Assembly: GCA_958295785.1 (NCBI GenBank)
Contig: OY282377.1
Location: forward strand, 1,750,394-1,814,393
DNA: 64,000 nucleotides
Direction of reading: 5' to 3'
Origin: an uncultured Latescibacterota bacterium
GTDB taxonomy: Bacteria; Latescibacterota; UBA2968
The position numbers and the translations under genes are program-made. The notes below the pieces were generated by a model. The model saw nothing but the letters and a program-made list of their open reading frames with translations, had not been told where the DNA came from and did not search any database. Positions 43,453-52,748 of this stretch are shown here, one piece after another. The stretch's first letter is position 1. Every line of letters starts with the position of its first letter.

Positions 43453-45157
43453 ATGGAACTGCACGAACTCGTCCTTGAAATGAAGCAAACGGATTTCAGC
43501 CGGTGGAAAGGCATTTACGAAACTTGGCAACGCCGCAAAGCAACGTACAGCGCACAAATCCACCAACGCGATCCCGCAGACGCATTGCGCGTGCAACCCG
43601 TTTATTGATGTGGTTGAAAATCCCCTCAAATCTCTTGCCGATTACAGTTACTTTGTCGCTGAAACCTTGAAACGCCTAGGTTTTGATATGCCCATTCTGA
43701 ACTGGCTGACACGAGATGAAGATATACGCGCCGCTGCTCGCGTTCCCTATCGCTTGTTGGAAGAAGTGCTCGACTTTTCCACTGGCGACTTCGGTGCGGG
43801 CAATATGTTGATCCATGGCGACAATCTGGACGCGCTCAAGGCGTTGTTGCCGTTTTACGCCGGGCGCGTGAAGTGCATCTATATTGATCCGCCGTACAAT
43901 ACACGCTCGGCTTTTGAACATTACGACGACAATCTCGAACACGCGCAGTGGCTGGCGATGATGTGGCCGCGCCTCGAACTGTTGCGGGAGATGCTCGCCG
44001 AGGACGGGTCCATTTGGGTGTCCGTTGATGATGATGAAGGACACTACTTAAAGGTTGCTATGGATGAGATATTTGGGCGGAGTAATTTTGTGGCGAATGT
44101 CATTTGGCAAAAAAACACACTCGCGCCAATGATGCGCGGTGGTTCAGCGACAACCATGACTATATAATTGTCCATGCAAAAAACAAAGACGAATGGAAAC
44201 TCAATCTATTACCTCGTAGCGAAGAACAGGATAGCGGATTTTCCAACCCCGACGATGATCCCCGAGGACCTTGGGCTTCACAGCCCATACAAGTGAAAAC
44301 CCCGAGTCAAAAGTATATTTATTCAATTCAAAATCTGGCCGGTAAAGAGTTTTGGCCTCCCAAAGGAAGGAGTTGGCAGTTTTCCAAGGAGCGTTTCGAC
44401 GAATTGGTGGCGGATGATCGTATATGGTTTGGAAAAACTGGAACAAACGTTCCCAGAATCAAGAAATTTCTTTCGGAGGTGCAAAGCGGCATTACACCAG
44501 TGACAATATGGCCTCACCAAGAAGTCGGTCACAACCAAGACGCAAAGCAAGAGGTCAAGGCATTTAATCCCGGTGATGTCTTCAGCACGCCCAAGCCCGA
44601 ACGCCTACTCCATCGCATCCTCCACATCGCCACCACCCCCGGCGATCTCGTCCTCGATTCCTTCCTCGGCTCTGGCACAACGGCGGCGGTCGCGCACAAG
44701 ATGGGGCGGCGTTACATCGGCATTGAGTTGGGCGAGCACGCGGTCACGCATTGCGTCCCGCGCTTGAACAAAGTCATCGAAGGCGAGCAGGGCGGCATCT
44801 CCAAAAGCGTCAACTGGCAGGGCGGCGGCGGGTTTCGCTTCTATCGCCTCGGCCCGCCCGTGTGAAGAGGACGGGCAAATTCGGTCGGACATTCGCTTTC
44901 CCTTGCTCGGCCTGCACGATGGTCGCGCCTATGCCCTGCTCTACAACGGCAACTTAGGCGACAAGCACCCCGGCAATGGCAATGTGCTGACGCGATCCAC
45001 GCTGGCGTGCATCCGTGTGGAAATCGCCAAAGCGCGTCCCGGCTTCAATGGCCCGCTGACAATCTATGGCGAGCAATCGCGCTTGACGCCGCAGGCCCTC
45101 AACCACGAGGCGATCACCTTCAAGCAAGTTCCCTACGATGTGCAAGTGCGAGACTGA
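43453..45157 (+). pseudogene. mod: Type III R-M methyltransferase (Mod), three frameshifts
   Basis: Read in four pieces the protein is a normal Mod. The first (43453-43605) has ELHELVLEMKQTDFSRWKGI. The second has the FxGxG-region substitute GDNLDALKALLPF and the catalytic DPPYN. The third has TRANDARWFSDNHDYIIVHA and the SAM motif DSFLGSGTTAA. The fourth has GRAYALLYNGNLGDKHPG and the YGEQ tail. Breaks are an extra T at 43606, one A missing from an A run (7 left) at 44109-44115, and a shift at about 44862. About 15 residues usual before PLLG also seem to be lost. The first two breaks are in homopolymers, so sequencing error is an alternative. GAGAAACAC precedes the ATG. Confidence 0.9.
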
Positions 45158-45159
45158 TC

Positions 45160-46563
45160 ATGCAACTCAAGCAATACCAAACCGATACCCTGTCTGTGCT
45201 GCGCCACTTCTTTGAGGACGCGCGCGGGCTTACCGACAAATTGGTGGCAATGGGCTTTGAGGAAGAAGACGCCTGCGAAAATATCGAACCAATCCAACGC
45301 GAGTTCGACATGCAGGGCAATTTGTTCGGCCCTCGCCCTGATCAGAAACCCGTATTCAAACACGCAGTCACCGCGACGCCGGGAGTTTTGTACGCGCTAC
45401 AAGAGATCACCTCCGAGGGGTTGCTGGTGCGCGAAATGACCGAAGGCACAGTCGAAATCGCCATCGCCGGTTGGATCAATGCAGATGCGGAAAAGGCGAT
45501 CTGCACGACCTTGCCCGAACAAGCGCAAAAAGAGTTCACCCACGCGGTTGCAAAATACCGCGTTAGAGTTGAAGAACAAATATCACCCGCCGCACGAGGG
45601 CAGGTATTCGCAGTCCCGCGTCTGATGTCAGGCGTGCAAGACACACTGGAATTTGCCGACACAGACACCTTCATGGAGTTCCACGATTGGTCTTTATGCG
45701 ATCACCCGGCAAAGCTGGACGAGCGCGAGTTCGCCATCCGCGAGACCGCACGCAGTTTCGAGATCGACCTTGACGGCAACCGCATCACCTACCAGTTTGC
45801 AAGTGAAAATGTGCAGTTGGCATTGGATGTGGATATCGAAGGCTGGACAGCCGAGGCCCTCGTCTTGTGGCTTGACCAACAAGTGCGGCAAATGGATATT
45901 CACCAGCGCGACATGCTCAAGTGGCTACGTGCCTTGGTCGGCCACTTGATAGACACACGCGGCCTAGACATCGCCGCACTGATGCGCTGCAAATTTATCT
46001 TGGCGCGCAAGGTACGCGAGAAAATTGACGACATTCGCCAGCGGGAACGCAACCGAGTTTATCAGCGTTATCTCTTCGCGCCCCATGCAAAAGTCTCGGT
46101 TTCCTTTGACCACGCCTTTGTGTTTCGGGATGGCATGTATGCTGATCAACGCCGCTATCGAGGACGCTGGAAACCGAACAAGCACTTCCTCGGCCCAGAC
46201 CACATGCCCGCCTTTGACGGTGCCGAAGATGGCGAAGAAGTCCAATGCGCCCAAACCATTGACAACCTGCCCGCCGTGAAGTACTGGATCCGCAATGTCG
46301 CGCGCCATCCAAACTCGTTCTGCCTGCCCACTGCGACGGACAAATTCTATCCCGACTTTGTCGCCTCGCTGAACGACGGTCGCCTACTCGTCATCGAATA
46401 CAAAGGCGCGCACATCGCCGAAGGCTCTGACACAGCGGAAAAGCGAACCATTGGCGCGTTGTGGGAGCGAGAAAGCAAGGGCAAGGGCCTGTTTCTCATC
46501 GCGGAAAAATCGGTTGATGGGCAGGATGTGCGACAGCAGTTGTTGGAAAAAGTAACGAAATAG
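45160..46563 (+). CDS. res: Type III restriction endonuclease Res, lacking the helicase core
   Basis: 467 residues, roughly half the normal Res length. The N-terminus MQLKQYQTDTLSVLRHFFED is that of Res, but it then passes directly to a C-terminal region (LFGPRPDQKPVFKHAVTATP). The Walker A and DEAH motifs and both RecA domains are missing without loss of frame. The C-terminal nuclease remains: KFYPDFVASL and LLVIEYKGAH give the PD...ExK signature. Without ATPase/translocase it could not act as a type III enzyme. ATG 45160 lies 3 bp after the mod stop. Together with the broken mod it marks a decayed system. Confidence 0.85.
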   Translation: MQLKQYQTDTLSVLRHFFEDARGLTDKLVAMGFEEEDACENIEPIQREFDMQGNLFGPRPDQKPVFKHAVTATPGVLYALQEITSEGLLVREMTEGTVEIAIAGWINADAEKAICTTLPEQAQKEFTHAVAKYRVRVEEQISPAARGQVFAVPRLMSGVQDTLEFADTDTFMEFHDWSLCDHPAKLDEREFAIRETARSFEIDLDGNRITYQFASENVQLALDVDIEGWTAEALVLWLDQQVRQMDIHQRDMLKWLRALVGHLIDTRGLDIAALMRCKFILARKVREKIDDIRQRERNRVYQRYLFAPHAKVSVSFDHAFVFRDGMYADQRRYRGRWKPNKHFLGPDHMPAFDGAEDGEEVQCAQTIDNLPAVKYWIRNVARHPNSFCLPTATDKFYPDFVASLNDGRLLVIEYKGAHIAEGSDTAEKRTIGALWERESKGKGLFLIAEKSVDGQDVRQQLLEKVTK

Positions 46564-46760
46564 GACCTCTCCCTCGGCCCCGCCAGGAAGGGGGTTAGGG
46601 GGTGCGAAGAACGCAACAGGTGGGAAGGACATAGCGGGTGTGGGATGTGGGGGTTTTAATCCTGTAAATCCCCAAATCCTACCCCTTGTCTTATAGATTA
46701 TCCAAAGCATGGGGTGTGCGTTTTTAGAAGGTGCGATAATCGAAACATAAAAAGGAAATA

Positions 46761-46789
46761 TTGACAATGAATGTGGGATTATATAAATT
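46761..46789 (+). promoter_or_regulatory. Promoter upstream of the XRE-ImmA/IrrE gene
   Basis: TTGACA at 46761-46766 with TAAATT 17 bp on (46784) or TATAAA at 46782. The 46564-46857 gap otherwise holds only GC-rich boilerplate (CCCTCGGCCCCGCCAGGAAG) and no gene. Confidence 0.5.
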
Positions 46790-46857
46790 GTCTTTGGAGC
46801 GTCTGTCGCAGTTGCTGTGGCCGACAGGTGACACATTGAAGGACTCGGAGGTGCGAC

Positions 46858-48123
46858 ATGGTCATTACCCCTGAAAATATCGGGCAACGCTTGCGTTTTG
46901 CACGCGAAAGTCGGCAGATCACACAAGAGGCCGCCAGCACAGTGCTCGGCTTACAGCGTTCCGCGATCAGCCTCATGGAATCCGGGCAGCGTCAGGTCTC
47001 CACGCTCGAACTGACCCGTCTTGCGGATCTATACGGTCAGCCGGTTGAATGGTTTGTCAATCCGAACATCCCGGTCAAACCGGAAGACCCGGTCGTCGCG
47101 CTCTTTCGCGCCGCGCCGGGCCTGCAAGGTGAGATCGTCCAAAAACAGGCGTCGCATTGCCTGCGCTTGCTCAGAGAAGGGGCATTGTTGCGGCGGCTGA
47201 TTGGCCGCAAGGCCGTTGTCTCTCTGCCGCGTTACGATTTGTCATCTCCGCGATCAGTGGGGCAGGCCATTGACCAGGGCCAACTCGTCGCCGAACAGGA
47301 ACGGCGGCGTCTCGGTTTGGGCAAAGCACCCGTGCGAGAAGTCCCCGAAATGTTAGCTCACCAAAATATATGGACCGCGGCTTTGTCTCTGCCGGATGAA
47401 ATCTCGGGCCTCTTTCTGAGCAGCCCCGACTTCGGCATGGCAATTTTGGCAAACCTCACCCAAGCACCCGTGCGGCGACGGTTTTCTTATGCCCACGAAC
47501 ACGGTCACGCGCTTATGGACCGCGATGAGTTCGCGACGGTTACGAGCACCCACAACGCCAAGACGAGGACCGAACAGCGAGCCAATGCCTTTGCCGCCGC
47601 TTTTCTCATGCCCGAAGAGGGCGTGCGAGATTTTCTGTACAACTTGGGCAAGGGCAGAGGAACGCGCCGCGAAGAAGCCGCGATGGATGCCGTCACCGAA
47701 GAGGGCATTCGGGGGGCATTGCGAAACCCGGCGCGTTCGCAATATGTGACCTATGTAGATGTGGCACTGTTGGCCCGGCATTTTGGCGTGAGCTATGCAG
47801 CGGCGGTCTGGCGCCTGCGCGGCTTGAATTTTGCAAGTGCCGACCAAACCCAAACGCTTCTCGACCAGACCCATGACGCCAATCGGTATCTGTGGGCTAT
47901 AAAGGCGTTCTCCCATGCTGGCTTCAAACCTACTGGAGCAGGTGTCGATGCCTCCAAAGGCGAATCCCCTGCCGAAGCGCATCGGGACAGCGAGTTGAAT
48001 TGGCAGGTTTTGTCGCTGGCCATGGAAGCGCGGTGGCGCGGAGAGATTTCGCAGGGCCGTCTGCTCGAGGTGGGGCGGCTGTTGGATATCAAGGACGAGA
48101 CGATCCTCGATTTGGTCAATTGA
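46858..48123 (+). CDS. XRE-type helix-turn-helix regulator with ImmA/IrrE metallopeptidase domain
   Basis: 421 residues. HTH_3 domain at about 8-62 (IGQRLRFARESRQITQEAAS, VLGLQRSAISLMESGQRQVS). The C-terminal ImmA/IrrE zinc peptidase has AHEHGHALMDR near residue 212 (HExxH) and EQRANAFAAAFLMPE following, the usual third-ligand region. Such proteins are often antitoxins or regulators cleaved or activated by stress. GGAGGTGCGAC precedes the ATG. The PIN gene starts 10 bp after its stop, so the two look like a toxin-antitoxin pair. Confidence 0.9.
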   Translation: MVITPENIGQRLRFARESRQITQEAASTVLGLQRSAISLMESGQRQVSTLELTRLADLYGQPVEWFVNPNIPVKPEDPVVALFRAAPGLQGEIVQKQASHCLRLLREGALLRRLIGRKAVVSLPRYDLSSPRSVGQAIDQGQLVAEQERRRLGLGKAPVREVPEMLAHQNIWTAALSLPDEISGLFLSSPDFGMAILANLTQAPVRRRFSYAHEHGHALMDRDEFATVTSTHNAKTRTEQRANAFAAAFLMPEEGVRDFLYNLGKGRGTRREEAAMDAVTEEGIRGALRNPARSQYVTYVDVALLARHFGVSYAAAVWRLRGLNFASADQTQTLLDQTHDANRYLWAIKAFSHAGFKPTGAGVDASKGESPAEAHRDSELNWQVLSLAMEARWRGEISQGRLLEVGRLLDIKDETILDLVN

Positions 48124-48133
48124 GGCACATTGG

Positions 48134-48652
48134 ATGCAGCGACAAAGCGCGATACCGATTGTTCTCGATGCGTCGGTCCTGCTGAATTTTGTGAAGATTG
48201 GTCGGATCGAGTTGCTCGGCCAGATCGGTACAGTGGTCGTACTGCTCGACCAAGTTTTTGATGAGGTGCGGCGTCCTGATCAAAGGAAGGCGGTTGAAGA
48301 TGCCGTGGCGGCAGGCATCCTTGATTTACAAAGTGTTCGCAATACAGTGGAGGTCGCTCTATTCGCCGATCTTCGCGCAGATGGACGGCTTGGCGCAGGC
48401 GAATGTGCTGTCTTGGCCGTTGCCCTCACTCGAGGTTGGGTCGCTGGACTTCAGGACAAAAGAGCGTGCGTTGAAGGGCAACGCCGATGCAAAGACCTAG
48501 CACTCTGCCAGACAGAGGATTTGGTTTTGGAACTGATCCAGACAGGACATCTAACCCTCAAAGAAGCCGACGGTTTTCTCATTGAGTGGGCGGTAAAGCA
48601 CCGCTTCAAATCCAAGCTCACCAGTTTTCGCAAGAGGTATCCACCCACCTAA
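48134..48652 (+). CDS. PIN-domain (DUF3368-like) putative toxin
   Basis: 172 residues. PIN-fold acidic residues appear as D12 (VLDASVLLNF), E44 (FDEVRRP), E90 (GRLGAGECAVLAVAL) and D108 (LQDKRACVE), which would bind metal for RNA cleavage. The C-terminal segment (KSKLTSFRKRYPP) is basic. It is placed right after the XRE-ImmA/IrrE gene and 18 bp before the CBASS cyclase. No strong ribosome site is seen, so expression may be coupled to the upstream gene. Confidence 0.8.
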   Translation: MQRQSAIPIVLDASVLLNFVKIGRIELLGQIGTVVVLLDQVFDEVRRPDQRKAVEDAVAAGILDLQSVRNTVEVALFADLRADGRLGAGECAVLAVALTRGWVAGLQDKRACVEGQRRCKDLALCQTEDLVLELIQTGHLTLKEADGFLIEWAVKHRFKSKLTSFRKRYPPT

Positions 48653-48670
48653 ACAGAAAGAGAGGCAACA

Positions 48671-49636
48671 ATGGCAAGACAACACGTTGACCACAGCGAT
48701 ATCGTTCGGTTTGCCCAAGATAAGGTGAACCTACCTAAGGATAAGGCATCCGGGTATCGCGCTCAAGCACGCCGACTCCGAGAGAGGCTTGACAGCTATC
48801 TTTCTGAGCACCCAGACTTTAGCCTAAAAAAAATTCTCATGGCGGGCAGCTTGGCGAAAGGCACGCCCCTGCGTTCTCTCAACGATATCGATATGGCCTG
48901 CTACATCAGTGGCGCAGATACTCCGCAAGAGGTGGGAGACCTGTTGGAATATCTCGCTGAGAGGCTACGAACGGCATTTCCGAACTTCAAATCCGATCAA
49001 GTGACGCCACAAACGTACAGTGTAACCGTGTCGTTTCGAGGATCAGGGCTTGATGTTGATGTTGTGCCTATTCTCTATGATGGCGACCCGGATTGGTACG
49101 GTAATCTCGTCAGTCAAGATGATGGATCATTTTTAGAGACTAACATCGCCTTTCATTTGGAGTTCATACGCAAACGAAAGAAAGAGCAGGAAAGACATTT
49201 TGCCCAGGTTGCACGGTTGCTCAAATTTTGGGTCAAAAATGTCAAACGAGAGCGTGAGGATTTTCGGTTCAAATCTTTCATGGTTGAGTTAATACTGGCT
49301 CATCTGTGTGATCGGGGAGATGACTTCGCCGATTATCCCGAAGCACTTCAGCATTTTTTTACTTATGTTGCTCGTAGCAACCTACGGGAAAGAATCGTAT
49401 TTGACGACTACTATGATCCATCTGAGGTCGGTTCATTTTCTGAACCTATTCAGATCATTGATCCGGTAAATCAAGCGAATAACGTCAGCAAGCTCTACAC
49501 CAATTCTCAGGCTGAGGCTATAGTCGATGCTGCTCTCGATGCGGGCGACGCTATAGATGCAACACTCAGAGCACCTACAAAGGGCGAGACCGTTTACTAC
49601 TGGCAGAAGGTCTTCGGACCTTCCTTTTCAATGTGA
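48671..49636 (+). CDS. CBASS cyclic oligonucleotide synthase (CD-NTase)
   Basis: 321 residues, a CD-NTase/nucleotidyltransferase that makes a cyclic nucleotide second messenger on infection. The pol-beta active site is visible as AGSLAKGTPLRSLNDIDM (G59-S60, D72-x-D74) and the third acid as D130 in LDVDVVPI. Length is typical. AGAGAGGCAACA precedes the ATG. It is the first gene of the CBASS set and is followed by HORMA 8 bp after its stop, which identifies it as type III CBASS. The nucleotide product cannot be inferred. Confidence 0.92.
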   Translation: MARQHVDHSDIVRFAQDKVNLPKDKASGYRAQARRLRERLDSYLSEHPDFSLKKILMAGSLAKGTPLRSLNDIDMACYISGADTPQEVGDLLEYLAERLRTAFPNFKSDQVTPQTYSVTVSFRGSGLDVDVVPILYDGDPDWYGNLVSQDDGSFLETNIAFHLEFIRKRKKEQERHFAQVARLLKFWVKNVKREREDFRFKSFMVELILAHLCDRGDDFADYPEALQHFFTYVARSNLRERIVFDDYYDPSEVGSFSEPIQIIDPVNQANNVSKLYTNSQAEAIVDAALDAGDAIDATLRAPTKGETVYYWQKVFGPSFSM

Positions 49637-49644
49637 GGATAACA

Positions 49645-50157
49645 ATGAGCTACAGCCATACGATTTCTGAAACGACGACCTTTACTTTAACCCACGCTAG
49701 ACACATAGCGGCGAAGGTCGCCACCGATTTGAAACGGATGCAGCGGTTTTACGGAAACCTTAGCGATACTCGTATCGCAGATTATGAAATTGAAGCCATT
49801 GCACTGTTAAAGGCCGGCTATCTCGGAACGGTGGCCTATGGATTTCGCCGTAACGGCAACTGGATTGAGCCGACGCTGAAATATACGGCGCAGGAACTTG
49901 CAGAGGGATCGGCATCTGACGACCCGGGACGAATTCGACCTGGTGCCAATATTGATGGTGCCACTTTTTCTAGTTATCTCACCTACAGCTCAAATTGGGA
50001 CGATCTATCGGACTCTGAAAAGGAGAATTTTAAAAAAAGCCTCCCGTTTCGACGGAGTGGTGCATCCGAACCCGGTGTGAGCGGATACTTCAGCACCGAT
50101 CTGGTGTACTCGGCCGGTGGTCAAGCACTGAACCGCGCAAGTGTAAGGAGCTATTGA
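49645..50157 (+). CDS. Bacterial HORMA-domain protein (CBASS type III)
   Basis: 170 residues. Starts MSYSHTISETTTFTLTHARH, followed by KVATDLKRMQRFYG and GTVAYGFRRNGNWIEPTLKY, with the GASEPGVSGYFSTDLVYSAG end that forms the safety-belt region of bacterial HORMA proteins. HORMA binds phage-derived peptides, then the CD-NTase, activating it; TRIP13 resets it. The ATG at 49645 is used; AGGATAACA precedes it. The stop overlaps the TRIP13 start as TGATG. Confidence 0.9.
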   Translation: MSYSHTISETTTFTLTHARHIAAKVATDLKRMQRFYGNLSDTRIADYEIEAIALLKAGYLGTVAYGFRRNGNWIEPTLKYTAQELAEGSASDDPGRIRPGANIDGATFSSYLTYSSNWDDLSDSEKENFKKSLPFRRSGASEPGVSGYFSTDLVYSAGGQALNRASVRSY

Positions 50158-51210
50158 TGGTCAATATACCTGCTATCGACGACCTCTTTGAACATCGTCT
50201 CACTTACCCGGATGTCGATATTCGCGAGCGACTCGCACGCCTTGTTGGCTTGGATGACCATAAAACACGACTGACGAAGATACTTAGTCTGTTGATCAAC
50301 CCAAGTGGGCTAGAGGTATGGGCAAAGAAATATCACCCTAGTGCTGGTGAATTAGTGAACACATTTCTTAGACGCCCTCCCCTTGTCGTGCTTGCCGGCG
50401 ACGTTGGTTCCGGTAAGACAGAACTTGCTGAAACGATTGGAGACGCCGTTGCTCAACAGGAGAAAATTGACATAACACTCTTTCCCTTGAGCCTCTCGAC
50501 TCGTGGACAAGGCCGGGTGGGCGAGATGACGCAACTTCTGTCTGCGGCGTTTGATCGCACTATCTCGGAGGCGAGCAAGCTAAAAGGTACATGCGGCCGG
50601 TCATGTGGCGCGGTTATTCTTTTGGTAGATGAGGCTGATGCGCTGGCACAATCGCGGGAGGCCGCTCAGATGCACCACGAGGATCGGGCTGGTGTGAATG
50701 CTTTCATTCGGGGTATAGACCGCCTTGCAAATAGAAGTCTCCCCGTTGCGGTCATTATGTGTACTAAGAGTCCCTAACAAAAAGCGTTGACATGGATTTG
50801 TGAGAGGCCGACTTCGAGGCGTTCCTGCGGGTGTTCACTCATCTGTTTCAGACGCTTGATTTCTTTATGTTAGGGCTTCTAACAGGCTCGGCGCACTTGA
50901 TCCGGCTGTGCGGCGGCGAGCAGCGGATATTTTGACCTTTGCGCGGCCCGATGAGAAGCAACGATATGCAGTGCTCAAGTCACCCCTCAATCAGCTTGGA
51001 TTCTCAAGATCGCAGATCCAAGACGTTGTAGAGGCTACCGGTGAACGGAAAGAGTATGACTACGGGTTCACATTCTCCGATCTGACGCAACGCCTACTGC
51101 CTATGATCGTGCTAGACGCATACCCAAATGAAAAAGTTGATCCGACCCGTGCGTTGGAGATTGCACGGAAAATAGTTCCAACAGAACCTTTTCAGGAGAA
51201 TAACCAATGA
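50157..51210 (+). pseudogene. TRIP13/Pch2-like AAA+ ATPase, interrupted by a 112-bp MITE
   Basis: The intact gene would encode 312 residues. The first part (50157-50767) has Walker A GDVGSGKTEL at 81-90 and Walker B VILLVDEADALAQ at about 153-165. At 50768 an insertion brings a stop two codons later. Joining 50767 to 50883 restores RLGALDPAVRRRAADI and the rest through IVPTEPFQENNQ. An active TRIP13 disassembles the HORMA-peptide complex. Only truncated pieces can be made, so control of the CBASS cyclase may be lost. The last codons overlap the nuclease start as ATGA. Confidence 0.93.
50768..50879 (+). mobile_element. 112-bp MITE-like insertion in the TRIP13 gene
   Basis: Ends are GAGTCCCTAACA and, inverted, GAAGCCCTAACA (10 of 12 match). 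It is flanked by a TAA direct duplication (50765-50767 and 50880-50882). Removing the element plus one TAA restores the TRIP13 frame. Nothing is encoded. A 3-bp TWA-type duplication fits IS5-like elements. Confidence 0.9.
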
Positions 51211-51935
51211 CTGACTGGTCTCTTTCGCAGATTCTGGGAACCCTGAACGATACCATCCAGTGTCGTTTGGATGGTGCTCGCAAAGGTCTTAGTCATCCTG
51301 GTACCAAAGGCGATGCAAGCGAAAATATATGGCTGGAACTATTCCAAACGTATTTGCCCAAGCGTTATCAAGTTGCAAAAGCCCATGTGGTCGATAGCAA
51401 AGGTAACTTTAGCGAACAAATCGATGTTGTAGTATTCGATAGGCAATACTCGCCATTTATTTTTTTTTATGAAGGCCAAAAAATAATCCCCGCGGAAAGT
51501 GTTTATGCCGTATTCGAGGTCAAACAGTCGATCAACGCCTGTCATATCCGCTATGCTCAGGATAAGGTGGCAAGTGTACGGCGTCTTCATCGTACGAGCT
51601 TGTCGATTCCACATGCAGGCGGCGAATTTAAAGAGAAGACTCTCATTCCTATTTACGGAGGATTACTAACGTTTGAAAGCGACTGGAAAAACCCTGCTTT
51701 AGGAAAGTCCTTATTAAAAGCTCTCAAGACTGAACAAGAGGGAGATAAACACCTCGATTTAGGTTGCGTTGCGGCGCATGGGTATTTCAGTTTTGAGAAA
51801 GATGAGGGATATAAAATCAACGAACAAAGAAAGCCTACGACAGCGTTTTTATTTTGGCTAATTTCACAACTTCAGTCCCGCGGTACCGTCCCAATGATTG
51901 ACGTTCAAGCTTATGCGGAATGGTTAACTAAATAA
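51207..51935 (+). CDS. DUF6602-like nuclease, presumed CBASS effector
   Basis: 242 residues. A PD-(D/E)XK-like core: HPGTKGDASENIWLELFQTY with an acidic residue near 39, FSEQIDVVVFDRQYS (D near 74), and AVFEVKQSI (E-x-K near 104). This suggests a DNase activated by the cyclic nucleotide. It is the last gene of the CBASS set. CAGGAGAATAACC precedes the ATG, and the start overlaps the TRIP13 stop as ATGA. The effector role is inferred from position and fold; the family is not among the common NucC-type effectors. Confidence 0.75.
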   Translation: MTDWSLSQILGTLNDTIQCRLDGARKGLSHPGTKGDASENIWLELFQTYLPKRYQVAKAHVVDSKGNFSEQIDVVVFDRQYSPFIFFYEGQKIIPAESVYAVFEVKQSINACHIRYAQDKVASVRRLHRTSLSIPHAGGEFKEKTLIPIYGGLLTFESDWKNPALGKSLLKALKTEQEGDKHLDLGCVAAHGYFSFEKDEGYKINEQRKPTTAFLFWLISQLQSRGTVPMIDVQAYAEWLTK

Positions 51936-52037
51936 TCGGGGTCACCGTGTATAATAGGTTCTTTTTTCAAAAATGGAACGACGGAGACAAACAGTAACCC
52001 AATGAAGATATAGGTGCTTGCTTTAATACTCTGTAAA

Positions 52038-52748
52038 TTAAGTTATTCTAAGTTTTGAATTGTCTGGATAAACGCGTTGATAATGGGTATTCATCTTGTC
52101 TCTGGCCTTGGGCAAAGTGAACTGCCAATTCAAGGGGATACCCTTGGCCTCCCGCTCCTGAAAGAAGGCCAAAACTTCCCGGCGCAGTTCCGCCTGCGTC
52201 GCGATGCGCCTATTCAAACATCCTCGCGCCAGAGCCGAAAATTCGATCTCGATCATGTTGAGCCAACTCGCCGACTTGGGAGTAAAGAAGAACTCAAACT
52301 TCTGCGCGAGGGCAAACGCCTCATCGGCCGGCAAGTAACGATAGAAGGCATGGCGGGTATGCGTATTGAGATTGTCTTGCACCAAGCGGATTTTCTCCGC
52401 TTGTGGCCAATGCTGTGTCAGCGCCTGACAAAAGTGGGTGTATTCCTTCATCGTGCGCCGGGGATAGATTTCGGCAAGCCGTTTGCCGGTTAAAGGCTCA
52501 ATGGCAGCCAACAGCGCACGCGAGCCGTGTTTGGTATAGGCATCATGTTCTTTGGTCACTTGGCCTGTTGTCAGGGGCAAGGGATCCAGGACTTGTCCGA
52601 TGAGAAAACAAGGACGTTCATCAAAGCAGACCACAGGAACGTTGGGATCATAAGGTTGGTCATACAGCCAAAGCAAGGCTTCCATGCGTGCGAGAAAGGA
52701 CGCATCCACTTTGCGGATGCACCAGGTTTTCTTCAAGTGGGGCTTCAA
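52038..52748 (-). CDS. IS630-family transposase, catalytic part (orfB)
   Basis: About 236 residues. The DDE residues fit VVCFDERPC (first D), LVQDNLNTH (second D) and SWLNMIEIEF (third, E), spaced as in IS630. ORF B is in the -1 frame relative to orfA and shares the A7 run (52754-52760) where frameshifting would join them. Read alone, it starts at a poor ATG. C-terminal NTHYQRVYPDNSK is complete. Confidence 0.88.
   Translation of the reverse strand: MKPHLKKTWCIRKVDASFLARMEALLWLYDQPYDPNVPVVCFDERPCFLIGQVLDPLPLTTGQVTKEHDAYTKHGSRALLAAIEPLTGKRLAEIYPRRTMKEYTHFCQALTQHWPQAEKIRLVQDNLNTHTRHAFYRYLPADEAFALAQKFEFFFTPKSASWLNMIEIEFSALARGCLNRRIATQAELRREVLAFFQEREAKGIPLNWQFTLPKARDKMNTHYQRVYPDNSKLRIT

Noticed and set aside
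43453-45157. Programmed frameshifting in mod
   Set aside because: Three separate shifts plus a missing segment and a helicase-less Res fit decay or sequencing error better than regulation.
46564-46760. Gene in the gap before the XRE regulator
   Set aside because: Only GC-rich low-complexity sequence and a promoter; no frame with a ribosome site.
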